Positions 1 to 12,198 of a stretch of 64,000 bases of DNA are shown here, in pieces. The DNA is taken from the NCBI GenBank assembly GCA_037127255.1, contig JBANSL010000006.1, positions 88,672,472 through 88,736,471 of the forward strand, given 5' to 3'. Origin of the DNA: Persicaria tinctoria (Eukaryota > Streptophyta > Magnoliopsida > Caryophyllales > Polygonaceae). The stretch's first letter is position 1. Every line of letters begins with the position of its first letter. The position numbers and the translations under genes were made by a program. The notes under the pieces were generated by a model that had not been told where the DNA came from, searched no databases, and saw nothing but the letters and a program-made list of their open reading frames with translations.

Positions 1-332
1 CTTTCCAATCTTTGAAGTTCTTTTCCAATTTCTTTTATATAACTACCAAAATCATATTTTATATTTTAATCCTCAACCAATATTATATAATATTTCAAAA
101 TACCATTAAATAATTTATTAAATAAATGGATAAATCGAACCGAACCAAACCCATTTAAATCCAACCGAACCGAACCCGCAAACCCCAACCGGTTCAGTAA
201 TGAATAACAATTTCTTTTATTATTTAATGGTATTTTGAAATATTATATAATATTGTTTGAGGATTAAAATATAAAATATGATTTTGGTAGTTATATAAAA
301 GAAATTGGAAAAGAACTTCAAAGATTGGAAAG
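1..332. repeat. Inverted repeat (fold-back) at the broken 5' LTR of element A
   Basis: Positions 1-114 are the near-perfect reverse complement of 219-332, separated by a 104-bp spacer. The spacer, read on the minus strand, carries the AACCGGTT...GGGTTCGGTTCGG stretch that lies about 1.29 kb into the LTR of element C. So the left side is LTR in minus orientation and the right side is the same LTR part in plus orientation. The palindrome probably continues beyond the window. The alternative of an unrelated MITE is unlikely because the spacer is recognisable LTR. Confidence 0.85.
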
Positions 333-928
333 TGAATTAAAATAATAAATTTAAATAGGAATTTAGCGAGTATTTTTCAAGGGTCGGAACTCTTAACTAT
401 TTAATTCGGATTTGAAATGGTTTTGGAACTAACTTGGGAATAAGACTTATTCGATGATTAACTAGCATGATAATATAAGTATTTGACTAACGACATGATA
501 TGTGTGATTAATAGCATGACTTGCGGTGATTTACTATATGAGATTAAATGTTAGATATTATGATGTTGATGATATATATCTGTATGCCAAGTGTAAATAT
601 GAACCGGTAATATGTGAAATTAGCTAAGTATGATATGGAGGTTGTCATGAGCTGATGAGGATGATTTTATGATCGAATTGAGAAATATGTTAATTTATGA
701 GATATGATGAGACAAGATGAGAATTGAAGATGAGATGATAATGTTAATAATGACAAGATGGTTGAGTTATCATATGTGTGTGTATCTTATATGTGTCATA
801 TGTGACTTGTGTGCTTTGTGTAAATTAGACTTAGACTTATTATGTTATTTATGGGATTACTAGGTGATCTCTGATATGTTGGATTGCTTGCCATTGCTGA
901 TCGTTGTTTGGATTCTGCGCTTCTTCAG

Positions 929-947
929 GTAAGTTCTTTGAACTTAC
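929..947 (+). promoter_or_regulatory. Splice-donor-like hairpin in LTR A
   Basis: GTAAGTTCTTTGAACTTAC is an 8-bp perfect stem with a 3-nt loop. CAG and a pyrimidine-rich run (TTCTGCGCTTCTT) precede it, so a 3' splice-site-like and a 5' splice-site-like sequence abut at 928/929. The same arrangement occurs in the LTRs of B and C. Splicing itself is inferred. Confidence 0.55.
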
Positions 948-1071
948 TCATGATGGGCGCTCTATGCACTGAGTGTTATATAGTAGGCTAGTGTCCATGC
1001 ACCATACGACTTAGAATAATGCTTAGGAGCTAAAATAAAAATCATATGATTGCTATATGTCCTTGCAAGAG

Positions 1072-1349
1072 AACGGCCGTTATCTGTGATAGTTCTAGAG
1101 TCTTTGCTAGGGTCATAGGGTAGCCCAGCCTCATCGGGTACCCTGAGCCAATCGAGTCTATATGAGCATGAAATGATAGCCCAGCACCATCGGGCAAGCG
1201 ATGAGATGATATGATATGATGATGCCGTGGTTTGTGCACCACCACGAGGAAATTGCTATGCTATAGCACCGAACTGGCTAGTCTCTGCCCTATCGGAAGG
1301 GGGGTGGAGGTAAAAGAGGGACATGCCACTTGGCATTCGGTGTGGATCC
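1072..1349 (+). other. Conserved stem-loop cassette of LTR A
   Basis: The block starts with the palindrome AACGGCCGTT. Potential hairpins follow: CCTAG...CTAGG, GGGTA-g-CCC...GGG-TACCC, GCCC...GGGC, and a loop carrying CTATCGGAAGG. It then has CATGCCACTTGGCAT. The order and much of the sequence are kept in the B and C LTRs while flanking LTR sequence diverges, which suggests an RNA or DNA function such as packaging, dimerisation or promoter control. The function is not known. Confidence 0.55.
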
Positions 1350-1382
1350 ATTTATCGCTTTCTGCATTATATTAAACTATTA

Positions 1383-1383
<1 letters not shown>

Positions 1384-1414
<31 letters not shown>
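1384..1414. repeat. (TA)n microsatellite in LTR A
   Basis: An uninterrupted TA dinucleotide run lies in the 3' part of the LTR. Element C has only a short TATATATA here, so the run expanded in A. Confidence 0.9.
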
Positions 1415-1417
<3 letters not shown>

Positions 1418-1950
1418 ATTTAATTTCCGCACTGCATTACACGTTTCATCTTAGGGATAAGATGCTTATTATATGCCTCTTAGAGTGTGTTTACACACGC
1501 GCATGAGTGACCTGATGATTGACCCAGATCCCCCTCTTTTTTTTAGATTCAGGTACCCGTTTCACTCCTTGATTTCGTGCTGTTATGACGGGGTCCATTC
1601 ATATGGCGGAGAGTGAGTGTTGAACACTGACTCCCCCAATTTATACTTTTGGGATTTCTCCCTACTTATACTCTGTTTTGACACGGCTCTGCCGTGGCAC
1701 CCGTTGTATCGTTTTCATAACTTATGCCCCTTGCATGATAAAGGATTTTATGCGTTGTAGACTTAGGACAGGTACAGGGGTTTACCCCGGGGTCTCCAAC
1801 GGACCATCAGGATTTGGGTGCGAAATCCCGCTTTAAACTACAATCTTCGGTTTCAAACCTCCAACCTGTACTCGGGGCGCAAGATCCTAACGAGGGGTTT
1901 TATCCCTCGAAACGTAACCCGGGAATCATAATCATGGGCCGTTACAAAGG

Positions 1951-1962
1951 TGGTATCAGAGC
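1951..1962 (+). promoter_or_regulatory. Primer binding site, element A (initiator Met tRNA)
   Basis: TGGTATCAGAGC matches the 3' end complement of plant initiator tRNA-Met, the usual primer of plant LTR retrotransposons. It lies 4 bp downstream of the LTR terminus GTTACA. Confidence 0.93.
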
Positions 1963-4900
1963 TGAGGTTTTACAATCCGAGTACAATAGGTTGAAGATAG
2001 TTTTGAAAATCGCCCAATGTTTTGAAATGGTTTGAAAAATGTTTTAAAGGGGCAAAATGAATTTAATTGGAATTAAACCTAAAATGAATAAAAAGGGAAA
2101 CAATCTCGTGTGTAGAGACCAAAGCGATAGACATCCCTTATGGATGTAGAACTCGGGAAATGGTAGGCAAAATACTAGCTTTTATTTACAGATGGGCCTA
2201 GAAGACTCCAAGGAGCACCACGAAGGTTGGAGTGTCGAGTTAGGAGGTCGTGAGGTTCTTGCCCCTCCGGTCAGCCATCCCTCGAAGGACGGCATAGATC
2301 GTCTCTATGATTACGTTATATATACATATATGCAATTGGGCCCGAGGGCGATCCTCCTCGAAGAGGATCATATTAATCTTGTTGATTGCTTCCGTGTTGA
2401 GTGCTATTGTGCTTAGGATAGCGAACTAATCAGAAAGCCTTAACGTGAACATGTAAATGACTGTATGTGCAAACGGGATAGCGGGAGAAAGACTTGTTCT
2501 TATGTAATCAGAATTCTTGTCTTGTCGGGATAGCCTTTACATAATTCAAACCCCGTGATGGTTCTGACTCTGTCATCCGCCCCACCAAAACATCTAGGCA
2601 TGTTAGCAAGGGTCGATAAGCGTATCCTCTCCCCGTTTTGAGTCATGTTTCGTATCCCACCATCGATGCTTCTATCGAGTCTCGTACTTGAGGTTGGGGT
2701 CTTCCACGGGAAATTTGGGTCGGTCAACTAATTACATTCGGAAATCATGTCGAATGTGAGGGTTACCTGAGTATGTTAGTGGGGGTGAGGATTTAGATTG
2801 TTTCGAGATAGAAGTGAGTTGTCTTAGGGAGTCATCCCTTTCGCTCCTCGTCATGGCCAACCATGTCTTCTTGCTCCAAGAGTCTAAACACGAGTTCTAC
2901 CCACCCCTGTCGGAAACGGTGTGAATGTCCTTATGTCCTACCCAGCGAGTCATACTAGCTTCCCACGAGGAAATAGGGTGGTGAGTCGGTGACTGTCCTT
3001 AGAGAATTCTGTCAAGTTATAATGATAGCCTCCTTGTGATTTAATGACATTCTATATTGGTATAATTCAACATGACTTGCTTGGTACCCTGCATGGTTGC
3101 ACTTATGAGTGGATGTATGTACCGTATGTATTGAATTCCCCTGATTACTGTCTCTCTATGAACTAGGTCCATGATAGTGTGGTCAACTCTCGTTGTATGT
3201 TTAACATGTGAAATGAATCTCTTAGCATGCTAAATCGATCTAATTGGACCTTGTGATTGTGTACATGTTTAATGAATGGTGCTAGTATCATGTAGGACAT
3301 ATGTCTCCCGGTTATAGGCCCTCGTATGATTGTGTGACGTCCTAGTCTTACTATGCGAATATGGATGTATGTGATGAGATAATTGCTACACCAACCCTGT
3401 ATGAACTGACCATACCCTTAGCATGATTTTTAGGGTACATCGTATCATGCTTTCCGTAATATTATGACTTGCTTAATTGTGTATCTAAATGAGTGATAAG
3501 TCGTACATATGATATCCTGTGATGTTGCTAGATCTTGCATAACGTATGCCATATATGTCCCATGTCAATCTGTGGATACAATTTCTTAGTCTGTCAAGCA
3601 TGATTGGTGAATGAAATGATAGGTTGCTAGCTTGTTCTGCGCACATATAAAGATGATGATATGAACATGTTATGAATGCATAAATCGATATTCCTTGAGA
3701 TAGGTGCATACTAGTGTGAAATAATGTGATGATATCTCTTGATTTTTATGTGTTTGCGTGCCACAATTATAAGGGCATCGTTGTAACTCTTGGGTTGGGA
3801 TCTTCTCCTTGGTCTCGTCGTCCCTAGTCCTGGTCCATGTCTGAACTCTTAAGGAAGTTGTTTTGTCCGCCTTTGTCTCTCCCCTATCTCCGTAACTTCT
3901 AACCCTTATGATCATTCGATGAGCGCCGATATGCAAGAAAGGACCGATGACCAAGTGGCACCAGAGCGGCGCAACGGAAGTGTGATGGGTCCATGACCCC
4001 TAGGCCCTAAGAACAACGTCACCGATGGCAAAAAGGATGAATATGCTTCAAAGATGACAATCGTGAACAGGTTCCTCCTAACTGACATGAGAAAGAGCAT
4101 TCTTAATTCAAATCGTGGATTCTTCTATACTAATCGGAATTGATGTTGTGTGATAGGCCTAGAACTGACATAATTGAATGTGTGATGACAGATGTGCTGA
4201 ACTGGTAGAAATGATTGCCTAACTAACTTGTTTCTATGATGACGTGTCTTGGTGCTTGGTATACTGACTTGCTGGTGAGTAGGTTATGAATAATACGTGT
4301 GGTGGTGCTTCTTCTAGGGCATGAGTCGAGAGATTCTTCGGTAAGCTAGGTCGGAAAGTGGCAGGTGGCTTGAGGTCTTCAGATTGGGTCTTTGGTTGTG
4401 TGAGATAGGGTGCGGGAATGATGCGTTAGTTGAGTAGTGCCGAGTGAGTTGGGATGTGTTGAAGATAGAGGTCCGTGAGTATAGATGAGCTTCCAGGTAG
4501 GTCTTAGGTGAGGGGTGAGGCTAGTATGTTGAGATTTTGAGGGAAATGTCCTAGCTAGACGTGTCGATAGGTAGTGGGTACGCGGTGTGAGCGTTTAGGC
4601 TAGGGAGGGTAATGGTTGAAGTCTAGACTAGTTTCATGAGGGTGACCTTAAGAGTAGGTGTGAGTATAGGTAGTTAGGATAGCTCTAGAGGTGGATGGGC
4701 GAGCTAGGAGTTGATCGGGGGATTCTTGAGGGGTGTTGTGAGACGGATTGGTGTGCTAAGGAGGGTGTCTAGATAGTCTAGGAGCGGATCGTGGGCGGTG
4801 TCGAGGATGATCGATTAAGGAACGTCTGAGGAATCATAGAATTTGGGACTAGGTGGTGTTTGTTGTGAGTGAGAGCGATTTTGGTAAGGGGTGAGGTTGA

Positions 4901-6637
4901 GGAATTTCCAAGGAAGAGTAGTATGAGGTTGCTTGGGAAATTATCGATTGGGGATATTAGGTTGTTCATATCAGGGTTGTTCGTGTGATGAGTATTTGGG
5001 GTTGTTTAGATAGGATTGGTAATGAATCGGGATTTATAAGTGGAGGCTATTGTGACTATTGAGGTATTTAAGGATGTGAGATGAATCTTTGAGGAAAGGT
5101 CGGTAGTTAGGCAAGGATGTAGTTGAGATTCCTAGTAAGACTGTGGGCTTAAGGTCGAGATAGGGAGATTATGAGTATGGATTTGGGAATTAAACAAAGC
5201 AGAAGGTATTGAAGACGCTAGAGGATAAGAGATTTTAGAAGGTTGGTGAAGTTGTGGTACTTAGGAAATTCGGACGAGGATGTCATAGGAATTCAGTGGG
5301 AATTCTATCGGTTGGGGAATCGTGGGAGAATTGGTCAAGTTGCGATGTTATGGGTAATTCGAACTAGGGTGACATAAGGTTTCGTTAGGGATAATGGTCG
5401 TGGTTAAGGAGTGGTAACTTGAGGGTCATGGTGATTCGTGGTTGGGAGTACCACTAGTTGGGTTATGCGTTAGAATTGGTCGGGAGTGTCAGGTGTGAGA
5501 TGGTCAGCATGAGTTGGGTCCTTAGAGGTGGATGGTTAGTGAGAGTGGTTAGTGGCGTGGGAAGTATGATCAGGTTAGCAAGTTGATTCGAGATCTCTCT
5601 TTAGGAGATGATGGTCGGGCGGAGTCTTGAGAGCCTAGGAAGAGTAAGCGAGATTGTTAAGAAGTGTCTAGATACATCGTGAAAGCGGTTCAGTTGAGGA
5701 CTTGGAATTTTCTATTAGAGGGTAAAGATGGGACTGGTAGAGGACCCCTAGGGCAAGGACGTGTTATATATGGAGTCTTGGTAGTAGATCGAGTTGTTCA
5801 ACTTGTCGAAATGAGGGAATTTTGTGATTTGGGAACTTTGAGAGATAGTTTTGAATTGTTGAGTGGAAGCTAGGACTTGTGATCGGGATGTCAAAATGGA
5901 TTGGCCCTTAGATGGCTTGATGGCATAGGAGTTGGGATATCTAGTAGTTTGTTTGGGGTATTCGACCTTGATTGCGAATAGTTATGAGGCTAGAAAGGTT
6001 GTATGTGAGTAGGATGCAATGGTGTCTAGAACTAGTAGTGGTTTGGGTTGGTAGATCTCTGTGAATTTGATCTTAATGCAAGAGCTGATGGGTAGTGGTC
6101 GTGTCTTGTCATGATTGATAGTTATAGGAAGGTTCTCTTGAGGATGTGATCTAGCGTACGCTTTACTTGGTGCTGAATGTGGTGCGAATTCTATGTTATA
6201 GACGATGTTGATTCTATGATGTATTGTCGTTGACAATAGTGAACTATTAGTACTAACATAGTTATCCCCTGAACTCGATGGACTGCTAGTGTACGGAAGT
6301 ACTTGTTTGTCTCTAATGGGATGACGCTTGGCAGTAGCATGAGTATGATGTGCTTACCTGATTGATATGATGTGCTTATCTATTTGATATGACGTGCTTA
6401 TATGATTGATATGGTGTGTCACTTCTGTGAGATGATGTGATAAATCCTACCATGGATGATACGATGCTAGATATATTATGGTATACGAATGTACTTGGCG
6501 TGTTTTTGTCATGCTATTAAACGTGAGATATGATTGCTGCTATATATACGATCCTTGATAATAGAAATGATGGAAGCTGGAGTATTGGAATTTGATTCTG
6601 ACTTGGAACTTAGGAAGGAAATATGGGATTAGCCCTT

Positions 6638-6659
6638 AGAGGTGGATGATTCCACCTCT
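6638..6659 (+). other. Internal polypurine-tract-like hairpin, element A
   Basis: AGAGGTGGA and TCCACCTCT flank a 4-nt loop, 587 bp upstream of the 3' LTR. The left arm repeats the first nine bases of the real polypurine tract at 7213-7224. The hairpin is conserved in B and C. Confidence 0.6.
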
Positions 6660-7212
6660 TGAGATCTGAAAATTTCTTGATTAACGTCGGGTTAGGGAAT
6701 TTTGAATGGTGTTTAAAAAGGACTGAGTTGGATTTAGAGAAATCGAACGCGATTGATAACTTCAATGATTTTGAGACCAAACCTTTTCAAACTAAGGATC
6801 CTCTTGAAATTTTCTAACCGAGTTTTCACTATAACGCCCCGCGAAGTGGATACAAATATTTTATGGGGACACCTGTAGATTTCTTGCTAAGACTTGTGGT
6901 GACGCTATTATGCTTTTTGAGTTATGATATGGCCGAGAAGTCGGAGTATTGGGGATACAAATATTTTGTGGTGACGCTATTTCTTGCTAAGTATTGGATA
7001 CAAATATTTTGAGTTATGTGGTAGGGGCCCATATTACATTCTTACTACGATTTATTGGGGATATTATGATCACGGCAACGGTACTGTGAGGATCTCATAG
7101 GGGCACTTATGAGGTGTTTACGAGATCAATGGCATGATTCTTGAACTCACCAATTTCAAACTTCATCCCCTGTTTTAAAATGATTTTAGTCCCGGGGACG
7201 AGACTTATTTTT

Positions 7213-7224
7213 AGAGGTGGATGA
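7213..7224 (+). promoter_or_regulatory. Polypurine tract, element A
   Basis: AGAGGTGGATGA lies directly against the TGTAAAGG start of LTR sequence at 7225 and is the expected plus-strand primer. The upstream CGGGGACGAGACTT and T-rich run are shared with B and C. Confidence 0.88.
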
Positions 7225-9716
7225 TGTAAAGGCTTGGATTTTTAAATCCTAATTTTTTGGAAAAAGAGAATTAAAAATGAAGTTAAATCGGTTTTAAAAC
7301 TCGTTTAACGGATTCCGACAAATATAAAATTTGAAGAATAATTTTCATCATTTTTCCTTGAAAATTCAAAATAATTATCGGATGGTAATATCCTTGTCGA
7401 ATTTAAAAATCTAATTGATCGAGAAAGCGAGATTTGGGAAAACTAAAATTCGAAGACTAATTACGGGATTCGAAATTCGTGTATTGTGGATCTGTTTTCG
7501 AGTATTGTTTAGTCAATTCCACACACAATCCCTCACCCACTCTCTCACCTTACCCTGCAAACCTAGCCCATCCCCTCTCGCCTATTTCATCATTGTCACC
7601 CCGTCACCTACTCCATCACAATCACCTCCACCTCTCGCCATCACTCACCTGCTCTACGACATCACCCTCAGCTCCCGCCTTCACCATTACACCATCACCA
7701 TCTCAGCCCACGCCACCTCCACTCCTCCGGTTCCACCAGCCTTCCTTTCCTCTCCTCATTGCCCAGGCCGGAAGCCCAAGCTTCCTCTGTTTCGAAGGCC
7801 ATCAAGCCGAGCAAGTACCTCCCGAACTCAAAGTGACAGTAGCAGCTCCACCTGCGCTTCTTCCTTCGAGAACACGCCCAAGCCACCTCCTCCGATGTCC
7901 ATCGTCACCCCGACGCAGCCCAGGAGCCGCCGGAACCGCCACTGAAGCTCCTTCCCCTGTTCAAGCGCGCTTCGCCGCTTTGGTAAGCCGTTCTCCTTCG
8001 TTTCCGATCCAAATCACCCCCGAGTTCCTCCATCAAACTCACCCATGTCCAGCGCAGGTCCGACGAGCCATCACAAGCCACCGACGAAGCCCGGAACTCC
8101 GATCGAGAGCTCCGAAGTCGCAAAATCACCTCGGTGAGCTTCCACCATTTCCTTCCTTCATCGATTGGAATTCGTGCTTTATTTAATGTCTAGAATAGTC
8201 GCGAGTTAGCATGAGATGAGTGTGGGACGATCGGGTGGGCTCGAGAGCTCCGGCGAGCTCGAGAGAGGTATCGAGGTGGGCGAGCAACGAGGTACGAGAA
8301 GTGGGTAGGCGAGAGCGGGAGCGGGCAAGGACGAGGGCAAGCTGGGCGAGTCCGGGTGAGCAGGAGGTGAAGGCGAGACTGGACGACGAAGGAGCGACGA
8401 GGGAGGCAGGGTGGAGAAGCTTCCGTCGCCGGCGGGGACGAGGCATCGCAAGCCATGGCGGGGAAGAAGAGACTTGTCCCCGCCATGGCTTGCGATGCCT
8501 CGTCCCCGCCGGCGACGGAAGCTTCTCCACCCTGCCTCCCTCGTCGCTCCTTCGTCGTTCAGTCTTGCCTTCACCTCCTGCTCACCCGGACTCGCCCAGC
8601 TTGCCCTCGTCCTTGCCCGCTCCCGCTCTCGCCTACCCACTTCTCGTACCTCGTTGCTCGCCCGCCTCGATACCTCTCTCGAGATCGCCGGAGCTCTCGA
8701 GCCCACCCGATCGTCCCACACTCATCTCATGCTCACTCGCGACTATTCTAGACATTAAATAAAGCACGAATTCCAATCGATGAAGGAAGGAAATGGTGGA
8801 AGCTCACCGAGGTGATTTCGCGACTTCGGAGCTCTCGATCGGAGTTCCGGGCTTCGTCGGTGGCTTGTGATGGCTCGTCGGACCTGCGCTGGACATGGGT
8901 GAGTGTGATGGAGGAACTCGAGGGTGATTTGGATCGAAAACGAAGGAGAACGGCTTACCAAAGCGGCGAAGCGCGCTTGAACAAGGGAAGGAGCTTCAGT
9001 GGCGGTTCCGGCGGCTCCTGGGCTGCGTCGGGGTGACGATGGACATCGGAGGAGGTGGCTTGGGCTGGTTCTCGAAGGAAGAAGCGCAGGTGGAGCTGCT
9101 ACTGTCACTTTGAGTTCGGGAGGTACTTGCTCGGCTTGACGGGCTTCGAAACAGAGGAAGCTTGGGCTTCGGGCCTGGGCACTGAGGAGAGGAAAGGAAG
9201 GCTGGTGGAACCGGAGGAGTGGAGGTGGCGTGGGCTGAGATGGTGATGGTGTAATGGTGAAGGCGAGAGCTGAGGGTGATGTCGTAGAGCAGGTGAGTGA
9301 TGGCGAGAGGTGAAGGTGATTGTGATGGAGTAGGTGACGGGGTGACAATGATGAAATAGGCGAGAGGGGATGGGCTAGGTTTGCAGGGTAAGGTGAGAGA
9401 GTGGGTGAGGGATTGTGTGTGGAATTGACTAAACAATACTCGGAAACAGATCCACAATACACGAATTTCGAATCCCGTAATTAGTCTTCGAATTTGAGTT
9501 TTCCCAAATCTCGCTTTCTCGATCAATTAGATTTTTAAATTCGACAAGGATATTAGCATCCGATAATTATTTTGAATTTTCAAGGAAAAATGATGAAAAT
9601 TATTCTTCAAATTTTATATTTGTCGGAATCCGTTAAACGAGTTTTAAAACCGATTTAACTTCATTTTTAATTCTCTTTTTCCGAAAAATTAGGATTTAAA
9701 AATCCAAGCCTTTACA
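7225..9716. mobile_element. Palindromic LTR of element A (two head-to-head copies of the LTR 5' part)
   Basis: The left arm (7225-8463) begins TGTAAAGGC and matches about the first 1.2 kb of the element C LTR. The right arm (8478-9716) is its reverse complement and ends CCTTTACA against satellite DNA. The loop is 14 bp (8464-8477). There is no net indel between the arms, and in a mirrored 708-bp frame I count roughly a dozen amino-acid differences, so the arms are old enough to have diverged slightly. The rest of the 3' LTR is absent. A transcript crossing the centre would fold into a hairpin of about 1.24 kb. Proline- and serine-rich open frames here come from CT-rich sequence and are not considered genes. 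Confidence 0.9.
7983..8133 (+). other. Intron-like and exon-like block, LTR A
   Basis: GTAAG at 7983 and CAG ending at 8057 bound a 75-nt pyrimidine-rich stretch. It is followed by a 76-nt GC-rich exon-like stretch starting GTCCGACGA and ending before GTGAGC at 8134. The same boundaries and spacing occur in LTRs B and C. The mirrored copy lies on the minus strand with its donor at 8958. Confidence 0.5.
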
Positions 9717-11932
9717 ACTTTTCCACAAAACACACTCTTTTAGTATTCTAATAAGAATTTACTAGTTTATATAATGTTTTATTCAGCATTTATAAGTCAC
9801 TTATATGAGTTTTCCACAAAACACACTCTTATACTATTCTAATAAGAATTTAAGAATTAATATAATGTTTTATTCAACATTTATTAGTCACTTATATGAG
9901 TTACCCTCAAAACACACTCTTATAGTATTCTAAAAATAATTTACTAGTTAATTTAAGATTTTATTCAACATTTATAAGTCAGTTATATGAGTTTTCCACA
10001 AAACACATTCTTATAGTATTCTAATAAAAATTTACTAGTTAATATAATGTTTTATTCAACATTTATAAGTCAGTTATATGAGTTTTCCCAAAAACACACT
10101 CTTATAGTATTCTAATAAAAATTTACTAGTTATTTTAATGTTTTATTCAACATTTATAAGTCACTAATATGAGTTTTCCACAAAACACACTCTAATAGTA
10201 TTCTAATAAGAATTTGCTAGTTAATTTAATGTTTTATTCAACTTTTATAAGTCAGTTATATGAGTTTTCCACAAAACACACTCTTATAGTATTCTAATAA
10301 GAATTTACTAGTTAATATAATGTTTTATTCAATATTTATAATTTAGTTATATGAGTTTTCCACAAAACACACTCTTATAGTATTCTAATAAAAATTTACT
10401 AGTTAATTTAATGTTTTATTCAACATTTATAAGTCACTTATATGAGTTTTTCACAAAACACAATCTTATAGTATTCTAATAAAAATTTCCAAGTTAATTT
10501 GATGTTTTATTCAACATTTATAAGTCACTTATATGAATTTTCCACAAAACACACTCTTATAGTATTCTAATAAGAATTTACTAGTTAATATAATATTTTA
10601 TTCGGCATTTATAAGTCAACTATATGAGTTTTCCACAAAACACACTCTTATAGTATTCTAATAAGAATTTACGAGTTGATATAATGTTTTATTCAACATT
10701 TATTAGTCACTTATATGAGTTATCCTCAAAACACACTCTTATAGTATTTTAAAAAGGATTTACTAGTTAGTTTAAGGTTTTATTCAACATTTATTCGTCA
10801 CTTATATGAGTTTTCCACAAAACAAACTCTTATAGTATTCTAATTAAAATTTACTAGTTAATATAATGTTTTATTCAACATTTATAAGTCTGATATACGA
10901 GTTTTCCACAAAACACACTCTTATAGTATCCGAATAAAAATTTACTAGTTAATTTAATGTTTTATTCAGCATTTATAAGTCACTTATATGAGTTTTCCAC
11001 AAAACACACTTATATAGTATTCTAATAAGAATTTACTAGTTAATATAAGGTTTTATTCAACATTTATTCGTCACTTATATGAGTTTTCCACAAAACAAAC
11101 TCTTGTAGTAATCTAATAAGAATTTACTAGGTAATATAATGTTTTGTTCAACATTTATTAGTTACTTATATGAGTTATCCTCAAAACACACTCTTATAGT
11201 ATTCTAAAAAGAGTTTACTAGTTAATTTAAGGTTTTATTCAACATTTATAAGTCAGTTATATGAGTTTTCCCCAAAACACATTCTTATAGTATTCTAATA
11301 AAAATTTACTAGTTAATTTAAGGTTTTATTCAACATTTATAAGTCGCTTATATGAGTTTTCCACAAAACACACTCTTGTAGTATTCTAATAAGAATTTAC
11401 TAGTTAATTTAAGGTTTTATTCAACATTTATAAGTCAGTTATATGAGTTTTCCACAAAACGTATTCTTATAAAAATTTACTAGTTAATTTAATGTTTTAT
11501 TCAACATTTATAAGTCACTTATATGAATTTTCGACAAAACTCACTCTTATAGTATTCTAATAAGAATTTACTAGGTAATATAATGTTTTGTTCAACATTT
11601 ATTAGTTACTTATATGAGTTATCCTCAAAACACACTCTTATAGTATTCTAAAAAGAGTTTACTAGTTAATTTAAGGTTTTATTCAACATTTATAAGTCAG
11701 TTATATGGGTTTTCCACAAAACACACTCTTATAATATTCTAATAACAATTTACTAGTTAATATAATGTTTTATTCAACATTTATAAGTCAGTTATATGAG
11801 TTTTCCACAAAACACACTCTTATAGTATTCTAATTAGAATTTACTAGTTAATATAATGTTTTATTCAACATTTATAAGTCAGTTATACGAGTTTTCCACA
11901 AAACACACTCTAATAGTATTCTAATAAGAATT
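9717..11932. repeat. 91-bp satellite array, first block
   Basis: Tandem monomers of about 91 bp, with landmarks TTTTCCACAAAACACACTC, TTCTAATAAGAATTTACTAG and CAACATTTATAAGTCACTTA. Variants differ by single bases, by AAAAATTT versus AGAATTT, and by GTTATCCTCAAAAC in place of GTTTTCCACAAAAC. A shortened monomer occurs near 11455. The block abuts the inverted LTR end at 9716. Nothing else is seen here. Confidence 0.95.
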
Positions 11933-12198
11933 TCCACAATACACGAATTTCGAATCACGTAATTAGTCTTCGAATTTTAGTTTTCCCAAATCTCGCTTTC
12001 TCGATCAATTAGATTTTTAAATTCGACAAGGATATTAGCATCCGATAATTATTTTGAATTTTCAAGCAAAAATGATGAAAATTATTCTTCAAATTTTATA
12101 TTTGTCGGAATCCGTTAAACGAGTTTTAAAACCGATTTAACTTCATTTTTAATTCTCTTTTTCCGAAAAATTAGGATTTAAAAATCCAAGCCTTTACA
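11933..12198 (-). mobile_element. Element A LTR terminus fragment, minus orientation
   Basis: This 266-bp fragment repeats 9451-9716 and again ends CCTTTACA followed by ACTTTTCCACAAAACAC. The next roughly 600 bp of satellite also match the sequence after 9716 almost base for base (shift 2,482 bp), then diverge. It is a duplicated LTR/satellite junction, not an independent insertion. Confidence 0.9.

Larger units (their letters stand above)
219..1946 (+). mobile_element. Element A, partial 5' LTR (3' portion)
   Basis: This stretch aligns with the 3' half of the element C LTR. Shared landmarks are the CAGGTAAGT site at 926, the AACGGCCGTT block at 1072, the CTATCGGAAGG stem-loop, and an ending in GGGCCGTTACA directly before the primer binding site. 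The first roughly 1.4 kb of the LTR is missing on this side and replaced by the fold-back at 1-332. A is closer to C than to B, since both carry the GATGATGCCGTGG and GTGCACCACCACGAGG segments. No convincing coding frame is present. Confidence 0.85.
1947..7224 (+). mobile_element. Element A internal region, non-coding
   Basis: This 5.3 kb stretch runs from the primer site to the polypurine tract. I see no gag, protease, reverse transcriptase, RNase H or integrase frame; the open frames are short and not shared with B or C. It is related to the interiors of B and C at several blocks. These include a conserved leader with a TTTACAG acceptor-like site (AG ends at 2191), the TAGGTCCATGATAGTGTG motif (3164-3181, with a variant at 3701-3718), and a block near 3755-3930 containing AAGGGCATCGTTG. 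Non-coding content and size fit a LARD-like non-autonomous element. Confidence 0.85.

Noticed and set aside
1201..1225. ATGATATGAT short repeat as a separate feature
   Set aside because: Short degenerate run within the LTR cassette; similar runs in C are slightly longer and need no separate call.
2192..2416. 74-codon open frame starting right after the acceptor-like site in element A
   Set aside because: The matching stretches of B and C are shortened or frameshifted, so it is not a conserved protein.
7415..8186. Open frames of 176 and 235 codons, mirrored at 8755-9526
   Set aside because: They overlap in different frames, are Pro/Ser/His-rich from CT- and CAC-rich DNA, lie in LTR sequence, and are mirrored only because of the palindrome.
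8206..8762. Paired 171- and 180-codon open frames across the palindrome centre
   Set aside because: Nearly the same translation on both strands is the expected product of an inverted repeat with GC-rich, stop-poor sequence.
7225..9716. A solo LTR, since it starts TG and ends CA
   Set aside because: The CA end is just the inverted start of the same LTR; the true LTR 3' part with the GGGCCGTTACA end is absent.
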